64,000 nt of DNA from Streptomyces antimycoticus (GTDB taxonomy: Bacteria > Actinomycetota > Actinomycetes > Streptomycetales > Streptomycetaceae), in NCBI RefSeq assembly GCF_005405925.1, contig NZ_BJHV01000001.1, positions 5,766,001-5,830,000 of the forward strand, in the 5' to 3' direction. Position 1 is the first letter of the stretch; each line of letters starts with the position of its first letter. A model generated the notes under the pieces. The model did not search any database. It was not told the origin of the DNA and was given only the letters and a program-made list of their open reading frames with translations. A program made the translations under genes and the position numbers. Shown here piece by piece: positions 31,220-40,787 of the stretch.

Positions 31220-31906
31220 TCAGCCCGTCAGTTGGACGTTATTACCCGTGACCGAGACGTCTATGCCGTCCTTGGTGGTCTCCACCTTGTCGAGCCGCAT
31301 ACCGGTGGGCAGTCCCTCGATCTTCCGCTCGATGTCGGCCTTCTCGCGGACCTTCTCCTCCCACTGGGGGATGCTGCCACCCGGGATGGACTCGGCGTGC
31401 AGCCGGATGGTGGTCCCGTTCACGATGGTGACCTGGGAGTGGGCGGTGAGGGTGAGGCCCAGCAGACTGCCGGTGATCTTGACCTTGTTGGACCCCGACG
31501 GGTCGTAGCCGACGGTCACCCCCGGACCGGCGGCCTGTGAGAGGTCCGCGTAGCTGATGTGGGCCGAGCCGGTGGCGCGGTCGGCGCTGGCCGAGGAGAA
31601 GCTGCCCGAGATGCGGACGTTGTGCAGCTTCGCGTCGAGCTCGGTGACCCGGACGCTGCGGCCGTCCCCCGTGGCCGTGGTCAGCCCGTCCACACCGACG
31701 TCGACCTCGTCCAGCTCCTTGCCCGCGACCTGGGTGAGGAAGGGGAAGCCCTTGATCGAGACATTGGGCGTGGTGGTCAGGCCCTGCGAACTCTTGATCT
31801 TGTCTGCGGCCTTCGACTCCGCGATGTACACCGCGATGCGGTCGGCGGCCACGAAGAGGCCGCCGAGTATCACGACGACGATCAAGGTGATACGTAGTGC
31901 GCGCAT
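31220..31906 (-). CDS. DUF2993 (LmeA-like) phospholipid-binding protein, 228 aa
   Basis: Exported or membrane-anchored lipid-binding protein of the LmeA/DUF2993 family; in mycobacteria LmeA supports mannan elongation in the cell envelope. ATG 31906 behind GGGGGAC. One N-terminal hydrophobic segment (ITLIVVVILGGLFVAADRIA) acts as signal or anchor; then NVSIKGFPFLTQVAGKELDEV (the family signature), VTELDAKLHNVRISG and KVKITGSLLGLTL. No lipobox Cys. A second, larger family member is encoded at 51389-52717. Confidence 0.88.
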   Translation of the reverse strand: MRALRITLIVVVILGGLFVAADRIAVYIAESKAADKIKSSQGLTTTPNVSIKGFPFLTQVAGKELDEVDVGVDGLTTATGDGRSVRVTELDAKLHNVRISGSFSSASADRATGSAHISYADLSQAAGPGVTVGYDPSGSNKVKITGSLLGLTLTAHSQVTIVNGTTIRLHAESIPGGSIPQWEEKVREKADIERKIEGLPTGMRLDKVETTKDGIDVSVTGNNVQLTG

Positions 31907-31921
31907 GTGCGTGGGTCCCCC

Positions 31922-31959
31922 AGGCTCTTGCTCAGGCCCTCGCCTGAGGCTGCGAGCCT
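31922..31959 (-). terminator. nested hairpin after the Q-rich membrane protein gene
   Basis: Outer AGGCTC (31922-31927) / GAGCCT (31954-31959) with an inner GCTCAGGC / GCCTGAG stem, 30 bp beyond the stop at 31990. Confidence 0.6.
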
Positions 31960-31989
31960 ATCCGGAGCGGCCAAACGGGAGCCGGGGAG

Positions 31990-33440
31990 TCAGCCCAGTG
32001 CGCGGCCGATCACATAGACCACGGGGGCGGCGGCCGCGAGCGGCAGCGCCACGCCGGCCGTCATATGGACGAAGCGCGAGGGGTAGTCGTAGCTGGCGAC
32101 CCGGTGGCCGATCAGCGCGCACGCCCCGGCCGCGAACCCGAGCAGGGCGGCGGTGGAGGTGCCCGTTCCGGTGAGCTGCCCGGCCCCGACCCCGGCGCCC
32201 GTGGCGGCCGCCAGCGCGACCACGACGGCGGCGGCGGTCGGCAGCGGCAGCGCCCGGACGAGCACGGCCACGGCGACGGCGGCCGCCCCCACCACGACGG
32301 CGTCCGAGGACTCGGCCACGGCGGCCAGATGGCCGGCCGCGAGCACCGTAAGGGCCGTGGACGCCACAGCGGCCGTGAGCCCGTACAGCCGCTCGTCCGC
32401 GGAGGCGTGGCTGCGGAGCTGGAGGATCACCACGAGCAGCAGCCAGACGCCGATGGTGCCGATGAGGACCGTCGGGGCGTGTGCGGGCTCGGTGGCGAGC
32501 AGGCCGATGCTGGCGGCCAGACCGCCCGCGTAGGCGAGCGCGATGCCCTGCCGGGCGGGCCACATGCCGTTCAGCCGGAACCAGCCGGCCGCGGTGACCG
32601 CCTGCAGCACCGCGACCACGACGGCGACCGCCGGGCGGCCCAGCGGCGCGGTGGCCGCGAGCAGGCCGGCGAGCACGGCGGTCAGGGCGGCGGGGACGAA
32701 CCCCGGGGGAGGATCTGCGGACGGCCCTCGGCGCGGGCCTTCTCGGCGGCGGTGAGCGGCCGGTCCGGCTGCGAGGCGGGCGGCTCGGCGGTCGCGGTCG
32801 CGGCTGCCGTCGCGGCGGGGGGCGCGGTCTGTGGCTGCTGGGGCTGGGCGTGCTGGGCCTGCGCGTGCTGGGCTTGCGCCTGGGCCTGCGCGTGCTGGGC
32901 TTGCGCCTGGGCCTGCGTCGCGGGCCGGGGCTGTCCCTGGTGCTGGGCGGCTGGCTGGTACGGGTGCTGCTGCTGATCCCAGCCCGGGGCGTACTGACCC
33001 TGGTTGCCCTGGTTGCCCTGGTTGCCCTGGTTGCCCTGGTGCGCCTGGCGGCCCTGCGGGTGCTGGCCCTGGTGCGTCTGGTGGCCCTGGTGCCCCTGCT
33101 GGGCGGCGTAAGGATCCGCGTACGGCTGCTGCTGGTACTGCTGCTGCGGGTGCTGGTACTGCTGCGGCTGGGCCTGGGCGTACCCCTGCTGCTGCGGATA
33201 GCCCTCGTACCCCGGCCAGTCGGCCGGCTGCTGGGCGCCCTGACCGTGGCCGCCGTTGCCGCCCGGCCCACCGTTACCGCCATCGCCGCCGTAAGGATGC
33301 GCGCTCTGGTCGTAGCCGCCGTAAGGAGCCTCGTACGACCCGTACGGGGGGTACGGCTGCTGGTACGGCTGCTGCTGGTTCTGCTGGTGGGGGTCGTGAG
33401 GCTCGTGGGGCTCGTTGGCCTGGTGCGGCTGGTTGCTCAT
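31990..33440 (-). pseudogene. Q/P-rich membrane protein, frame broken at a G5 run
   Basis: Integral membrane protein with a long disordered cytoplasmic head. ATG 33440: about 230 residues of Gln/Pro/His/Gly low complexity (NQGNQGNQG, HAQAQAQAQHAQ units), then AEKARAEGRPQILP. The membrane half (VLAGLLAATAPLGRPAVAVVVA to the stop, about eight hydrophobic segments including AAGWFRLNGMWPARQGIALA) continues in another frame. The break is at plus-strand G5, 32705-32709; one more base would give ILPPGFVPAALTAVLAG, a normal junction for this Streptomyces family. A sequencing undercall is likelier than a mutation. Function unknown. Confidence 0.78.
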
Positions 33441-33451
33441 GAGCTCGGGGT

Positions 33452-33727
33452 TCACCCTCCTGCGAACGGCGGGAGCACCTCGACCGTGCCGCCCTCGGCG
33501 AGTTGGATCGTCTTGTGGTCGCGGGTGCCGACCGGGGTTCCGTCGACCAGGAACGAACAGCGCAGCAGGACCCGCGCGAACTCCGGCCGAGCGGTGTGCC
33601 GCTCCCGGGCCACCTCGAGCGCTTCCGCCAGTGTCCGCGCGGTGTACGGCTCCTCCGCGGTACCGGCCGCGGCGCGGGCCGCGGCCCAGTACCGGATGGT
33701 GCCGGCGGGCGTGTTCTTCATCGCCAT
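33452..33727 (-). CDS. MoaD/ThiS-family sulfur-carrier-like protein, 91 aa
   Basis: Ubiquitin-fold sulfur-carrier-like protein. ATG 33727 (MAMKNTPAG) behind AAGGG; other in-frame ATGs upstream and 33721 exist. Fold markers: TIRYWAAARAAAGTAEEPYT and RCSFLVDGTPV. It ends in VEVLPPFAGG; the terminal Gly-Gly is the thiocarboxylation site in this family. It could supply sulfur in cofactor or amino-acid synthesis. The downstream Q-rich membrane protein gene begins 11 bp after it, so the two may share a transcript. Confidence 0.85.
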   Translation of the reverse strand: MAMKNTPAGTIRYWAAARAAAGTAEEPYTARTLAEALEVARERHTARPEFARVLLRCSFLVDGTPVGTRDHKTIQLAEGGTVEVLPPFAGG

Positions 33728-33847
33728 CGCGATCCCTTTCCCGTCATCTGCCGCCTCCATGATGACGGGTGCGGGCCGCGCCATGGACCACGCGCGGTTC
33801 GTCGAAAATACGGCCGGTTCGGGGCGTGCGTCACTTAAGGTTTCGGT

Positions 33848-35590
33848 GTGCTGGTACGACTGATACGGGCGTATCTGAGGCCCTATACCCGAACGATCAC
33901 GCTGATCGTTTTATTGCAGCTGGTGCAGACCCTGGCCACCCTCTACCTCCCCGCGCTGAACGCGGACATCATCGACGGCGGAGTGGTGAAGGGCGACACC
34001 GGCTACATCGTCCGTGTCGGCGGGCTGATGATCGCCGTCACGTTTGTTCAGATCGTGTGCGCCGCGGGAGCCGTCTACTTCAGTGCCCGTACGTCCATGG
34101 CGCTCGGCCGCGATGTGCGCGCCGCCGTCTTCGACCGGGTGCAGTCCTTCTCCGCCCGTGAGATGGGCCACTTCGGGGCGCCGTCCCTGATCACCCGCAC
34201 CACCAACGATGTCCAGCAGGTGCAGATGCTGTGCCTGATGGCGTTCACGCTGATGGTCTCGGCGCCGATCATGTGCGTCGGCGGTGTGGTCATGGCGCTC
34301 AACCAGGACGTTCCGCTGTCGGGGCTGCTCCTGCTCATCGTTCCGACTCTGGGCGTGGTCGTCACCTTCATCGTCCGCCGGATGCGGCCGCTGTTCCGCC
34401 ATGTCCAGGAGCGCATCGACACGGTCAACCGGGTGCTGCGCGAGCAGATCACCGGTATCCGGGTCATCCGCGCCTTCGTCCGCGACACCCATGAGCGCGA
34501 CCGCTTCACCGCCGCCAACACCGGGCTGATGGATGTCTCGCTGCGCGCCGGACGGCTGATGTCGCTGATGTTCCCCGCCGTGATGCTGGTGGTGAACGTC
34601 TCCAGCGTGGCCGTCGTCTGGTTCGGCGGGCACCGGATCGACAGCGGCGGGATGCAGATCGGCGCGCTGACCGCGTTCCTCAGCTATCTGGCGCAGATTC
34701 TGTCGTCGGTGATGATGGCCACCTTCATGTTCATGATGGTGCCGAGGGCCGAGGTGTGCGCCGAGCGCGTACAGGAGGTGCTGGACACCCAGACCAGTGT
34801 CGTACCGCCGCTCGTGCCCGTCGCGGCCGCGCTCGCCGACGCCGGACGGGGGCTGCTGGAGCTGCGGGGCGTGGAGTTCCGCTTCCCCGGCGCCGACGAA
34901 CCCGTACTGCGCGACATCTCGCTGATCGCCCGGCCCGGCCGGACCACCGCCGTCATCGGCTCCACCGGCAGCGGCAAGTCCACCCTGCTCGGGCTGGTGC
35001 CGCGGCTGTTCGACGCGACCGACGGCAGCGTCCACATCGACGGGGTGGATGTGCGCGACCTCGACCCGGAGGTGATGACCCGGACCATCGGGCTCGTCCC
35101 GCAGAAGCCGTATCTCTTCGCCGGAACCGTCGCCTCGAACCTGCGGTACGGCAATCCCGACGCCACCGACGAGGAGCTGTGGCGGGCCCTGGAGACCGCC
35201 CAGGCACGGGAGTTCGTGGAGTCCATGGAGGCCGGGCTCGACGCCCCGATCGCCCAGGGCGGGACCAATGTCTCCGGCGGGCAGCGGCAGCGGCTGGCGA
35301 TCGCCCGGGCCCTGGTGCGCAAGCCGTCCGTCTATCTCTTCGACGACTCCTTCTCCGCCCTCGACTACGCCACCGACGCCCGGCTGAGGGCGGCGCTCGT
35401 GGATGAGACGGAGAACGCGACGGTCGTCATCGTCGCCCAGCGGGTGTCCACCATCCGGGGCGCCGATCTGATCGTGGTGCTCGACGCGGGGCGGATCGTC
35501 GGCGCCGGTACCCACGGCGAGCTGATGGCCGGCAACGAGACCTACCGCGAGATCGTGCTCTCCCAGCTCACCGAACAGGAAGCCGCATGA
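33848..35590 (+). CDS. ABC exporter half-transporter 1 (degenerate NBD), 580 aa
   Basis: Type IV ABC exporter subunit: six membrane segments in the first ~310 residues (LVRLIRAYLRPYTRTITLIV...), then a nucleotide-binding domain with Walker A GSTGSGKST, signature VSGGQRQRLAIARAL and Walker B VYLFDDSFSALD. The residue after Walker B Asp is Asp, not the catalytic Glu, so this is the non-catalytic site typical of one half of heterodimeric exporters such as TM287/288. GTG start 33848. Its stop overlaps the 40-aa ORF, which overlaps the second half-transporter. Confidence 0.93.
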   Translation: MLVRLIRAYLRPYTRTITLIVLLQLVQTLATLYLPALNADIIDGGVVKGDTGYIVRVGGLMIAVTFVQIVCAAGAVYFSARTSMALGRDVRAAVFDRVQSFSAREMGHFGAPSLITRTTNDVQQVQMLCLMAFTLMVSAPIMCVGGVVMALNQDVPLSGLLLLIVPTLGVVVTFIVRRMRPLFRHVQERIDTVNRVLREQITGIRVIRAFVRDTHERDRFTAANTGLMDVSLRAGRLMSLMFPAVMLVVNVSSVAVVWFGGHRIDSGGMQIGALTAFLSYLAQILSSVMMATFMFMMVPRAEVCAERVQEVLDTQTSVVPPLVPVAAALADAGRGLLELRGVEFRFPGADEPVLRDISLIARPGRTTAVIGSTGSGKSTLLGLVPRLFDATDGSVHIDGVDVRDLDPEVMTRTIGLVPQKPYLFAGTVASNLRYGNPDATDEELWRALETAQAREFVESMEAGLDAPIAQGGTNVSGGQRQRLAIARALVRKPSVYLFDDSFSALDYATDARLRAALVDETENATVVIVAQRVSTIRGADLIVVLDAGRIVGAGTHGELMAGNETYREIVLSQLTEQEAA

Positions 35591-35709
35591 GCGACGCACC
35601 CGCGGCCACTGAGCCGCAGAAGACGACGAAAGTCGCACCTCTGCGCCGCGTGGGTGACAGTCACATCAGCTGCCGGCGCAGCGGGGCGAATGTGAGGGAC
35701 ACAGCATGA
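35587..35709 (+). CDS. 40-aa coupled small ORF, copy B (between exporter genes)
   Basis: ATG 35587 overlaps the stop of exporter gene 1; TGA 35709 overlaps the ATG of exporter gene 2. The peptide holds [20 protein letters not shown] and is the same length as the copy at 7180-7302 between pstC and pstA. Conserved blocks include GCACCTCTGCGCCGC and GACAGTCACATCAGCTGC. An internal CTGCGCCG/CGGCGCAG stem is kept in both copies (with one G-U in copy A). Of 14 differing codons about half are synonymous, so protein-level constraint is not proven. Confidence 0.62.
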   Translation: MSDAPAATEPQKTTKVAPLRRVGDSHISCRRSGANVRDTA

Positions 35710-37664
35710 GCGGCACCTCGGCACCCCGCAGGGGCCCGGCGCCCGCCGCCGGACCCGGCCGCTTCATGGGCGGGCAGCCGACCGAGCGGTCCCTGGACTT
35801 CCGCGGCTCCGGCCGCCGGCTGCTGGCCCGGCTCCGTCCCGAGCGCGGGATCGCGCTGCTGGTCCTCGCGCTGGGCACGTGCAGCGTCGCGCTCGCGGTG
35901 GCGGGTCCGAAGATCCTCGGCGAGGCGACCGACCTGATCTTCGCTGGCCTCATCGGACGGCAACTGCCCGACGGGGTTAGCAAGGAGCAGGCCGTCCAGT
36001 GGCTGCGCGACAGGGACCAGGGCACGGTCGCCGACATGGTGGCCTCGATGGACGTCACCCCCGGCCAGGGCATCGACTTCCACGCGGTCGGCATCGTGCT
36101 GCTGTGGGCCACGGCGCTGTATGTCGTCGCCGCGCTCCTGGGTCTGGTGCAGGCGCGGGTGGCCACGGCCATCGTCCAGCGCGCCGTCTTCCGGCTGCGC
36201 GAGGACGTGGAGCAGAAGCTGGCGCGGCTGCCGCTGTCGTACTTCGACAAGCAGTCGCGCGGTGAGGTGCTCTCGCGCGCCACCAACGACATCGACAACA
36301 TCCAGCAGACGCTGCAGCAGACCCTCAGCCAGATCCTGGCCTCGCTGCTGACGATCGTGGGCGTGCTGGCGATGATGTTCTGGATCTCGCCGCTGCTGGC
36401 GCTGGTGGCGCTGATCACCGTCCCGGTCTCGGTGTGGGTGACGACACGTATCGGCAAGCGCGCCCAGCCGCAGTTCGTCGCCCAGTGGAAGACCACGGGC
36501 AAGCTCAACGCCCATATCGAGGAGATGTACACCGGCCACTCGCTGGTGAAGGTCTTCGGGCGGGAGAAGGAGTCCGCGGAGCTGTTCCGGGAGCAGAACG
36601 ACAAGCTCTACGCGGCGGGCTTCCGGGCCCAGTCCATCTCCGGGCTGATCCAGCCCTCGATGATGTTCATCGGGAACCTCAACTATGTGCTGGTGGCCGT
36701 GGTCGGCGGGCTCCGGGTGGCCTCCGGTGCACTGTCGATCGGGGATGTCCAGGCGTTCGTCCAGTACTCCCGGCAGTTCAGCCAGCCGCTCACCCAGGTG
36801 GCCTCGATGGCCAACATGGTGCAGTCGGGCGTGGCCTCCGCCGAGCGGGTCTTCGAGCTGCTGGACGCGCCGGAGCAGAGCGCGGAGCCGGTGGACGCGC
36901 GGCGGCCGGAGGCGGTGCGGGGGCAGGTCGCGTTCGAGGAGGTCTCCTTCCGCTACCAGCCGGAGACGCCGCTCATCGACGGTCTGTCGCTGTCGGTGCG
37001 GCCCGGGCAGACCGTGGCCATCGTCGGCCCGACCGGCGCCGGAAAGACCACGCTGGTCAATCTGCTGATGCGGTTCTACGAGGTCAGCGGCGGGCGGATC
37101 ACGCTGGACGGGGTGGACATCGCCGAGATGTCGCGGGAGGAGCTGCGCTCCCATATCGGGATGGTGCTGCAGGACACCTGGCTGTTCGGCGGGACGATCG
37201 CCGAGAACATCGCGTACGGCGCGCAGGGGGCGAGCTTCGAGAAGATCGTCGAGGCGGCGAAGGCCACCTATGTGGACCGCTTCGTACGGACCCTGCCGGA
37301 CGGCTACGACTCGATGATCGACGAGGAGGGCTCCAATGTCAGCGCGGGGGAGAAGCAGCTGATCACGATCGCCCGGGCGTTCCTCTCCGAGCCGTCGATC
37401 CTGGTGCTGGACGAGGCCACCAGCTCGGTCGACACCCGTACCGAGGTCCTCATCCAGCGGGCGATGGCCTCGCTGCGCAGCGGCCGTACCAGCTTCGTGA
37501 TCGCGCACCGGCTGTCGACCATCCGGGACGCGGACGTGATCCTGGTGATGGAGTCGGGGCGGATCGTGGAGCAGGGCTCGCATGACGCGCTGCTCGCGGC
37601 GGGCGGTGCGTACGCCCGGCTGTACGCGTCCCAGTTCGCCGAGCCGGTGGCGGAAGCCGAATAG
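35706..37664 (+). CDS. ABC exporter half-transporter 2 (catalytic NBD), 652 aa
   Basis: Second half of the heterodimeric exporter. ATG 35706. A 45-residue polar N-terminus with [20 protein letters not shown], six membrane segments carrying a longer first extracytoplasmic loop ([20 protein letters not shown]), then the NBD: Walker [11 protein letters not shown], signature [15 protein letters not shown], Walker [13 protein letters not shown] with the catalytic Glu, and switch His in IAHRLSTI. This NBD is complete, pairing with the degenerate site in gene 1. Substrate unknown; multidrug or lipid export is usual for the family. Confidence 0.94.
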   Translation: MSGTSAPRRGPAPAAGPGRFMGGQPTERSLDFRGSGRRLLARLRPERGIALLVLALGTCSVALAVAGPKILGEATDLIFAGLIGRQLPDGVSKEQAVQWLRDRDQGTVADMVASMDVTPGQGIDFHAVGIVLLWATALYVVAALLGLVQARVATAIVQRAVFRLREDVEQKLARLPLSYFDKQSRGEVLSRATNDIDNIQQTLQQTLSQILASLLTIVGVLAMMFWISPLLALVALITVPVSVWVTTRIGKRAQPQFVAQWKTTGKLNAHIEEMYTGHSLVKVFGREKESAELFREQNDKLYAAGFRAQSISGLIQPSMMFIGNLNYVLVAVVGGLRVASGALSIGDVQAFVQYSRQFSQPLTQVASMANMVQSGVASAERVFELLDAPEQSAEPVDARRPEAVRGQVAFEEVSFRYQPETPLIDGLSLSVRPGQTVAIVGPTGAGKTTLVNLLMRFYEVSGGRITLDGVDIAEMSREELRSHIGMVLQDTWLFGGTIAENIAYGAQGASFEKIVEAAKATYVDRFVRTLPDGYDSMIDEEGSNVSAGEKQLITIARAFLSEPSILVLDEATSSVDTRTEVLIQRAMASLRSGRTSFVIAHRLSTIRDADVILVMESGRIVEQGSHDALLAAGGAYARLYASQFAEPVAEAE

Positions 37665-37678
37665 CTGAGGCCGCCCCC

Positions 37679-38632
37679 TCAGGCGTGGGCCGCCGCCCAG
37701 TCGGCGATGCGCGTCAGCAGGGCGGGGGAGGCGGCGGTCTCGGCGTGGCCGAAGCCCGGTTCGATCCACAGCTCCGAGGCGGACGGGTCCGCCGCCGACG
37801 CCAGCATCCGCGGATGGTCCAGCGGGAAGTACGGATCCCGGTCACCGTGCACGATCAGCAGCGGCGTCGGCGCGATCAGCGGCGCCGCGGCCACCGGGGA
37901 CAGCGGGTCGACGTCCCAGCCGCGCGGGTCGATCCGGGTGCGCAGCCCGTAGCGGGAGACCAGGCGGCCCGCGGGCCGGGTGACCGCCCAGTGGACCCGC
38001 CGCATGGGCGCGGTGCCCCGGTAGTACCAGCGGGCGGGTGCGCTCACCGCGATCACGGCATCGGGCGCGGCACCGTCGGCCACTTCCCCGGGCGCGCCCG
38101 GCGCCTCACCGTCCGTCGCCGCGGCTACGGGGGCCGTGCGCCCCGGCGAGCGCCCCGTGCGCTCCCCATCGTGTGCGACATGCACCGGCTGGATCTCATC
38201 GTTTTTCCCGTACAGCGCGGCCTGCCGGATCACCACCGACCCGCCCATCGAGAAGCCGACCGTGGCGACCCGCCGATGCCCGAGGCGACGTGCCCAGCGC
38301 ACCGCGGCGGCCAGATCCAGCACCTCGCGGTCGCCGACCGTGGACCGTCCGCCGGACCGGCCATGCCCCCGGAACGAGAACGTGATCACGGCCGTACGCT
38401 GGCGAAACGCCGACGCCACCCGCCGCAGCGCGGGGCGCTCCAGGGCGCCGGTGAACCCGTGCCCGACCACCAGCACGAGATGGTCGGAGGGTTCGGCGCC
38501 GGATGCCGGGGAAGGCTCGTACAGCGCCTCGATGGAGACGGCGTCATCGGTCAGCAGCGTGGCCCGCAGCTCCCTCGTGATGACCTTGGAAGGACAACGG
38601 GGAGCAGATTGAGCCTCTCGGGCACATGTCAT
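37679..38632 (-). CDS. alpha/beta hydrolase, about 317 aa
   Basis: Serine hydrolase (esterase/lipase-like). Catalytic set: nucleophile in GFSMGGSVV, Asp in IVHGDRDPYFPLDHP, His in GFGHAETA; the oxyanion strand is LVVGHGFTGALERP. Between the nucleophile and the acid lies a roughly 65-residue Gly/Ala/Pro-rich insert (GRTAPVAAATDGEAPGAPGE), possibly disordered. The start is uncertain: ATG 38632 has no ribosome site, and no better codon was found before KVITRELRATLLTDD. The open frame upstream (to 38917) is antisense to the glnR leader. Convergent with exporter gene 2. Confidence 0.82.
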   Translation of the reverse strand: MTCAREAQSAPRCPSKVITRELRATLLTDDAVSIEALYEPSPASGAEPSDHLVLVVGHGFTGALERPALRRVASAFRQRTAVITFSFRGHGRSGGRSTVGDREVLDLAAAVRWARRLGHRRVATVGFSMGGSVVIRQAALYGKNDEIQPVHVAHDGERTGRSPGRTAPVAAATDGEAPGAPGEVADGAAPDAVIAVSAPARWYYRGTAPMRRVHWAVTRPAGRLVSRYGLRTRIDPRGWDVDPLSPVAAAPLIAPTPLLIVHGDRDPYFPLDHPRMLASAADPSASELWIEPGFGHAETAASPALLTRIADWAAAHA

Positions 38633-38654
38633 GTGGGTTATTCTGCTGTGAAGA

Positions 38655-38686
38655 GGATCCGGGCAACGTAGCCCCCGGGTCCTTTT
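38655..38686 (+). terminator. terminator-like hairpin plus TTTT upstream of glnR
   Basis: GGATCCGGG (38655-38663) pairs with CCCGGGTCC (38674-38682), one G-U, 10-base loop, followed by TTTT. On the glnR strand but before the gene, so either an attenuator in a long glnR leader or incidental. Rest of the 38633-38830 gap: an additional CCCGGGC-GCT-GCCCGGG stem and nothing else clear. Confidence 0.4.
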
Positions 38687-38830
38687 GTGCTTTCGGGGCG
38701 TGATGCGCGTTTGAGCGCACCGTCGCTCCAAGGGTGCGGAGCGTGACCGTACGAAGTAGTAGCCGCAGACTCCCCCGGGCGCTGCCCGGGAGGTGCCCCT
38801 CTCGCAAGGGACCGAGGAGGAACCGACGTA

Positions 38831-38890
38831 ATGGGCGAGCGAAGCGTGCACAACCTCGAGAACATGGCCGGGGCAGGTGGTGGACGATGA
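38831..38890 (+). CDS. 19-aa upstream ORF coupled to glnR
   Basis: ATG 38831 with a strong GAGGAGGA nine bases upstream encodes [19 protein letters not shown] and stops at TGA 38888-38890, overlapping the glnR ATG (38887) as ATGA. glnR itself has only a weak ribosome site, so its translation is probably coupled to this uORF. No homology known to me. Whether the peptide has a role beyond coupling is open. Confidence 0.58.
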   Translation: MGERSVHNLENMAGAGGGR

Positions 38891-39699
38891 GTTCCCTCCT
38901 GCTGCTGACCAACGCACTTCAGCCCTCGACGGAGGTGCTCCCCGCCCTCGGCCTCCTGCTGCACAGCGTGCGGGTGGCTCCCGCCGAAGGCCCGGCCCTG
39001 GTGGACACGCCGGGCGCCGATGTCATCCTGATCGACGGCCGCCGCGATCTGCCGCAGGTGCGCAGCCTGTGCCAGCTGCTGCGGTCCACCGGCCCCGGCT
39101 GCCCGCTGATCCTGGTGGTGACCGAGGGCGGGCTGGCCGCCGTCACCGCCGACTGGGGCGTCGACGACGTCCTGCTGGACACCGCGGGCCCGGCGGAGGT
39201 CGAGGCCCGGCTGCGGCTGGCCATGGGCCGCCAGCAGATCACCACCGACGACAGCCCGATGGAGATCCGCAACGGCGATCTGTCGGTCGACGAGGCCACC
39301 TACAGTGCCAAGCTCAAGGGCCGTGTGCTCGATCTCACATTCAAGGAGTTCGAGCTGCTGAAGTATCTCGCCCAGCACCCCGGCCGGGTCTTCACCCGGG
39401 CGCAGCTGCTGCAGGAGGTCTGGGGTTACGACTACTTCGGCGGCACCCGCACCGTGGACGTCCATGTCCGGCGGCTGCGCGCCAAACTGGGCCCGGAGCA
39501 CGAGTCCTTGATCGGCACCGTGCGGAACGTGGGCTACCGCTTCGTCGCGCCGGAGAAGGTCGAGCGCGGCGCCGAGGAGGCCCGGGCGAAGGCCGCGGCG
39601 CGGGGCTCCGCGGCGGGCGACACGGCGCGGGGCGAGCGCCCCGGCGGGGCGTCCGGCTCCGCGTCGAGGGCTGCTGCCGCACGACCGGCCAACAGCTAG
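38887..39699 (+). CDS. glnR: GlnR, global nitrogen regulator, 270 aa
   Basis: OmpR-like orphan response regulator controlling glnA, amtB and other nitrogen genes in actinobacteria. The sequence is the standard Streptomyces Gln[20 protein letters not shown] at the start, [20 protein letters not shown] carrying the unphosphorylated receiver Asp, and a winged-helix domain ([51 protein letters not shown]). After residue ~228 it has a species-variable Ala/Gly/Arg tail. ATG 38887 is coupled to the 19-aa uORF. A LacI gene follows 23 bp after the stop. Confidence 0.95.
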   Translation: MSSLLLLTNALQPSTEVLPALGLLLHSVRVAPAEGPALVDTPGADVILIDGRRDLPQVRSLCQLLRSTGPGCPLILVVTEGGLAAVTADWGVDDVLLDTAGPAEVEARLRLAMGRQQITTDDSPMEIRNGDLSVDEATYSAKLKGRVLDLTFKEFELLKYLAQHPGRVFTRAQLLQEVWGYDYFGGTRTVDVHVRRLRAKLGPEHESLIGTVRNVGYRFVAPEKVERGAEEARAKAAARGSAAGDTARGERPGGASGSASRAAAARPANS

Positions 39700-39722
39700 C
39701 TGGACCCGCGTAGACTTCGCGC

Positions 39723-40745
39723 GTGGCCAAGGTGACGCGGGATGATGTGGCAAGGCTTGCGGGAACGTCGACCGCGGTCGTCAGTTACGTCATCAATAAC
39801 GGACCCCGGCCGGTCGCCCCGGCCACGCGCGAGCGGGTGCTTGCCGCGATCAAGGAGCTCGGCTACCGGCCGGACCGGGTCGCGCAGGCGATGGCGAGCC
39901 GCCGGACCGATCTCATAGGGCTGATCGTTCCGGATGCCCGGCAGCCGTTCTTCGCGGAGATGGCACACGCCGTCGAGCAGGCGGCCGCCGAGCGCGGAAA
40001 GATGGTGCTGGTCGGCAACTCCGACTACCTCGACGAGCGCGAAGTGCACTATCTGCGCGCCTTCCTGGGGATGCGGGTGTCCGGGCTGATCCTCATCAGC
40101 CAGGGCCCGAGCGAGAACGCGGCGGCCGAGATCGAGGCGTGGGACGCCCGGGTGGTGCTGCTGCACGAGCGGCCCGAGGCGATCGACGACGTGGCAGTGG
40201 TGCTGGACGACGTCGGCGGCGCGCAGCTCGCGGTGCGGCATCTGCTGGAGCACGGCCATGACTACGTGGCGTGCCTCGGCGGCACCGAGATAACCCCGAC
40301 CGTCGGCGACCCCGTCACCGACCACGTCGAGGGCTGGCGCCGCGCGATGCACGAGGCGGGCCGCCCCACGGAGGGGCGGCTCTTCCAGGCCCCGTACAAC
40401 CGGTACGACGCCTACAAGGTCGCCCTCGACCTGCTGGCCGGCCCCGACCGGCCCCCGGCCATCTTCTGTGCCACCGACGACCAGGCGTTCGGGGTGCTGC
40501 GGGCCGCGCGTGAGCTGCGGATCGAGGTCCCCGGAGAGCTGGCGGTGGCCGGCTTCGACGATGTGAAGGAAGCCCACCTCACCGACCCCCCGCTGACCAC
40601 GGTCGGCTCCGACCGCCCCGCGATGGCGCGCGCCGCGGTCGATCTGGTGCTGGACGACGGCGTCCGCCTGGCGAGCTCGCGCCGCGAGCGGGTCAAGCAG
40701 TTCCCCTCGGCACTGGTGGTCCGCCACTCCTGCGGCTGCGCGTAG
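39723..40745 (+). CDS. LacI-family transcriptional regulator, 340 aa
   Basis: Ligand-responsive repressor. [23 protein letters not shown] at residues 4-23, hinge region [18 protein letters not shown], then a periplasmic-binding-protein-like effector domain ([60 protein letters not shown]). Ends in [12 protein letters not shown] 39723 lacks a ribosome site, but TAGACT ends six bases before it, so a leaderless transcript is possible. Linked to glnR in Streptomyces from memory. Effector sugar or metabolite unknown. A strong terminator follows. Confidence 0.92.
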   Translation: MAKVTRDDVARLAGTSTAVVSYVINNGPRPVAPATRERVLAAIKELGYRPDRVAQAMASRRTDLIGLIVPDARQPFFAEMAHAVEQAAAERGKMVLVGNSDYLDEREVHYLRAFLGMRVSGLILISQGPSENAAAEIEAWDARVVLLHERPEAIDDVAVVLDDVGGAQLAVRHLLEHGHDYVACLGGTEITPTVGDPVTDHVEGWRRAMHEAGRPTEGRLFQAPYNRYDAYKVALDLLAGPDRPPAIFCATDDQAFGVLRAARELRIEVPGELAVAGFDDVKEAHLTDPPLTTVGSDRPAMARAAVDLVLDDGVRLASSRRERVKQFPSALVVRHSCGCA

Positions 40746-40765
40746 CGCGGAGCGCTTCTGCCCGG

Positions 40766-40787
40766 GTCGGGGCCCTGGGGCCCCGAC
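40766..40787 (+). terminator. terminator of the LacI gene
   Basis: Perfect 9-bp stem GTCGGGGCC (40766-40774) / GGCCCCGAC (40779-40787), loop CTGG, 20 bp after the stop; TTTT occurs a little downstream. Confidence 0.8.

Noticed and set aside
33911..37769. Very long open frames antisense to both ABC exporter genes
   Set aside because: They mirror the codon-position GC bias of the real genes, have no family motifs or ribosome sites, and consist of His/Arg/Gly/Asp-rich sequence.
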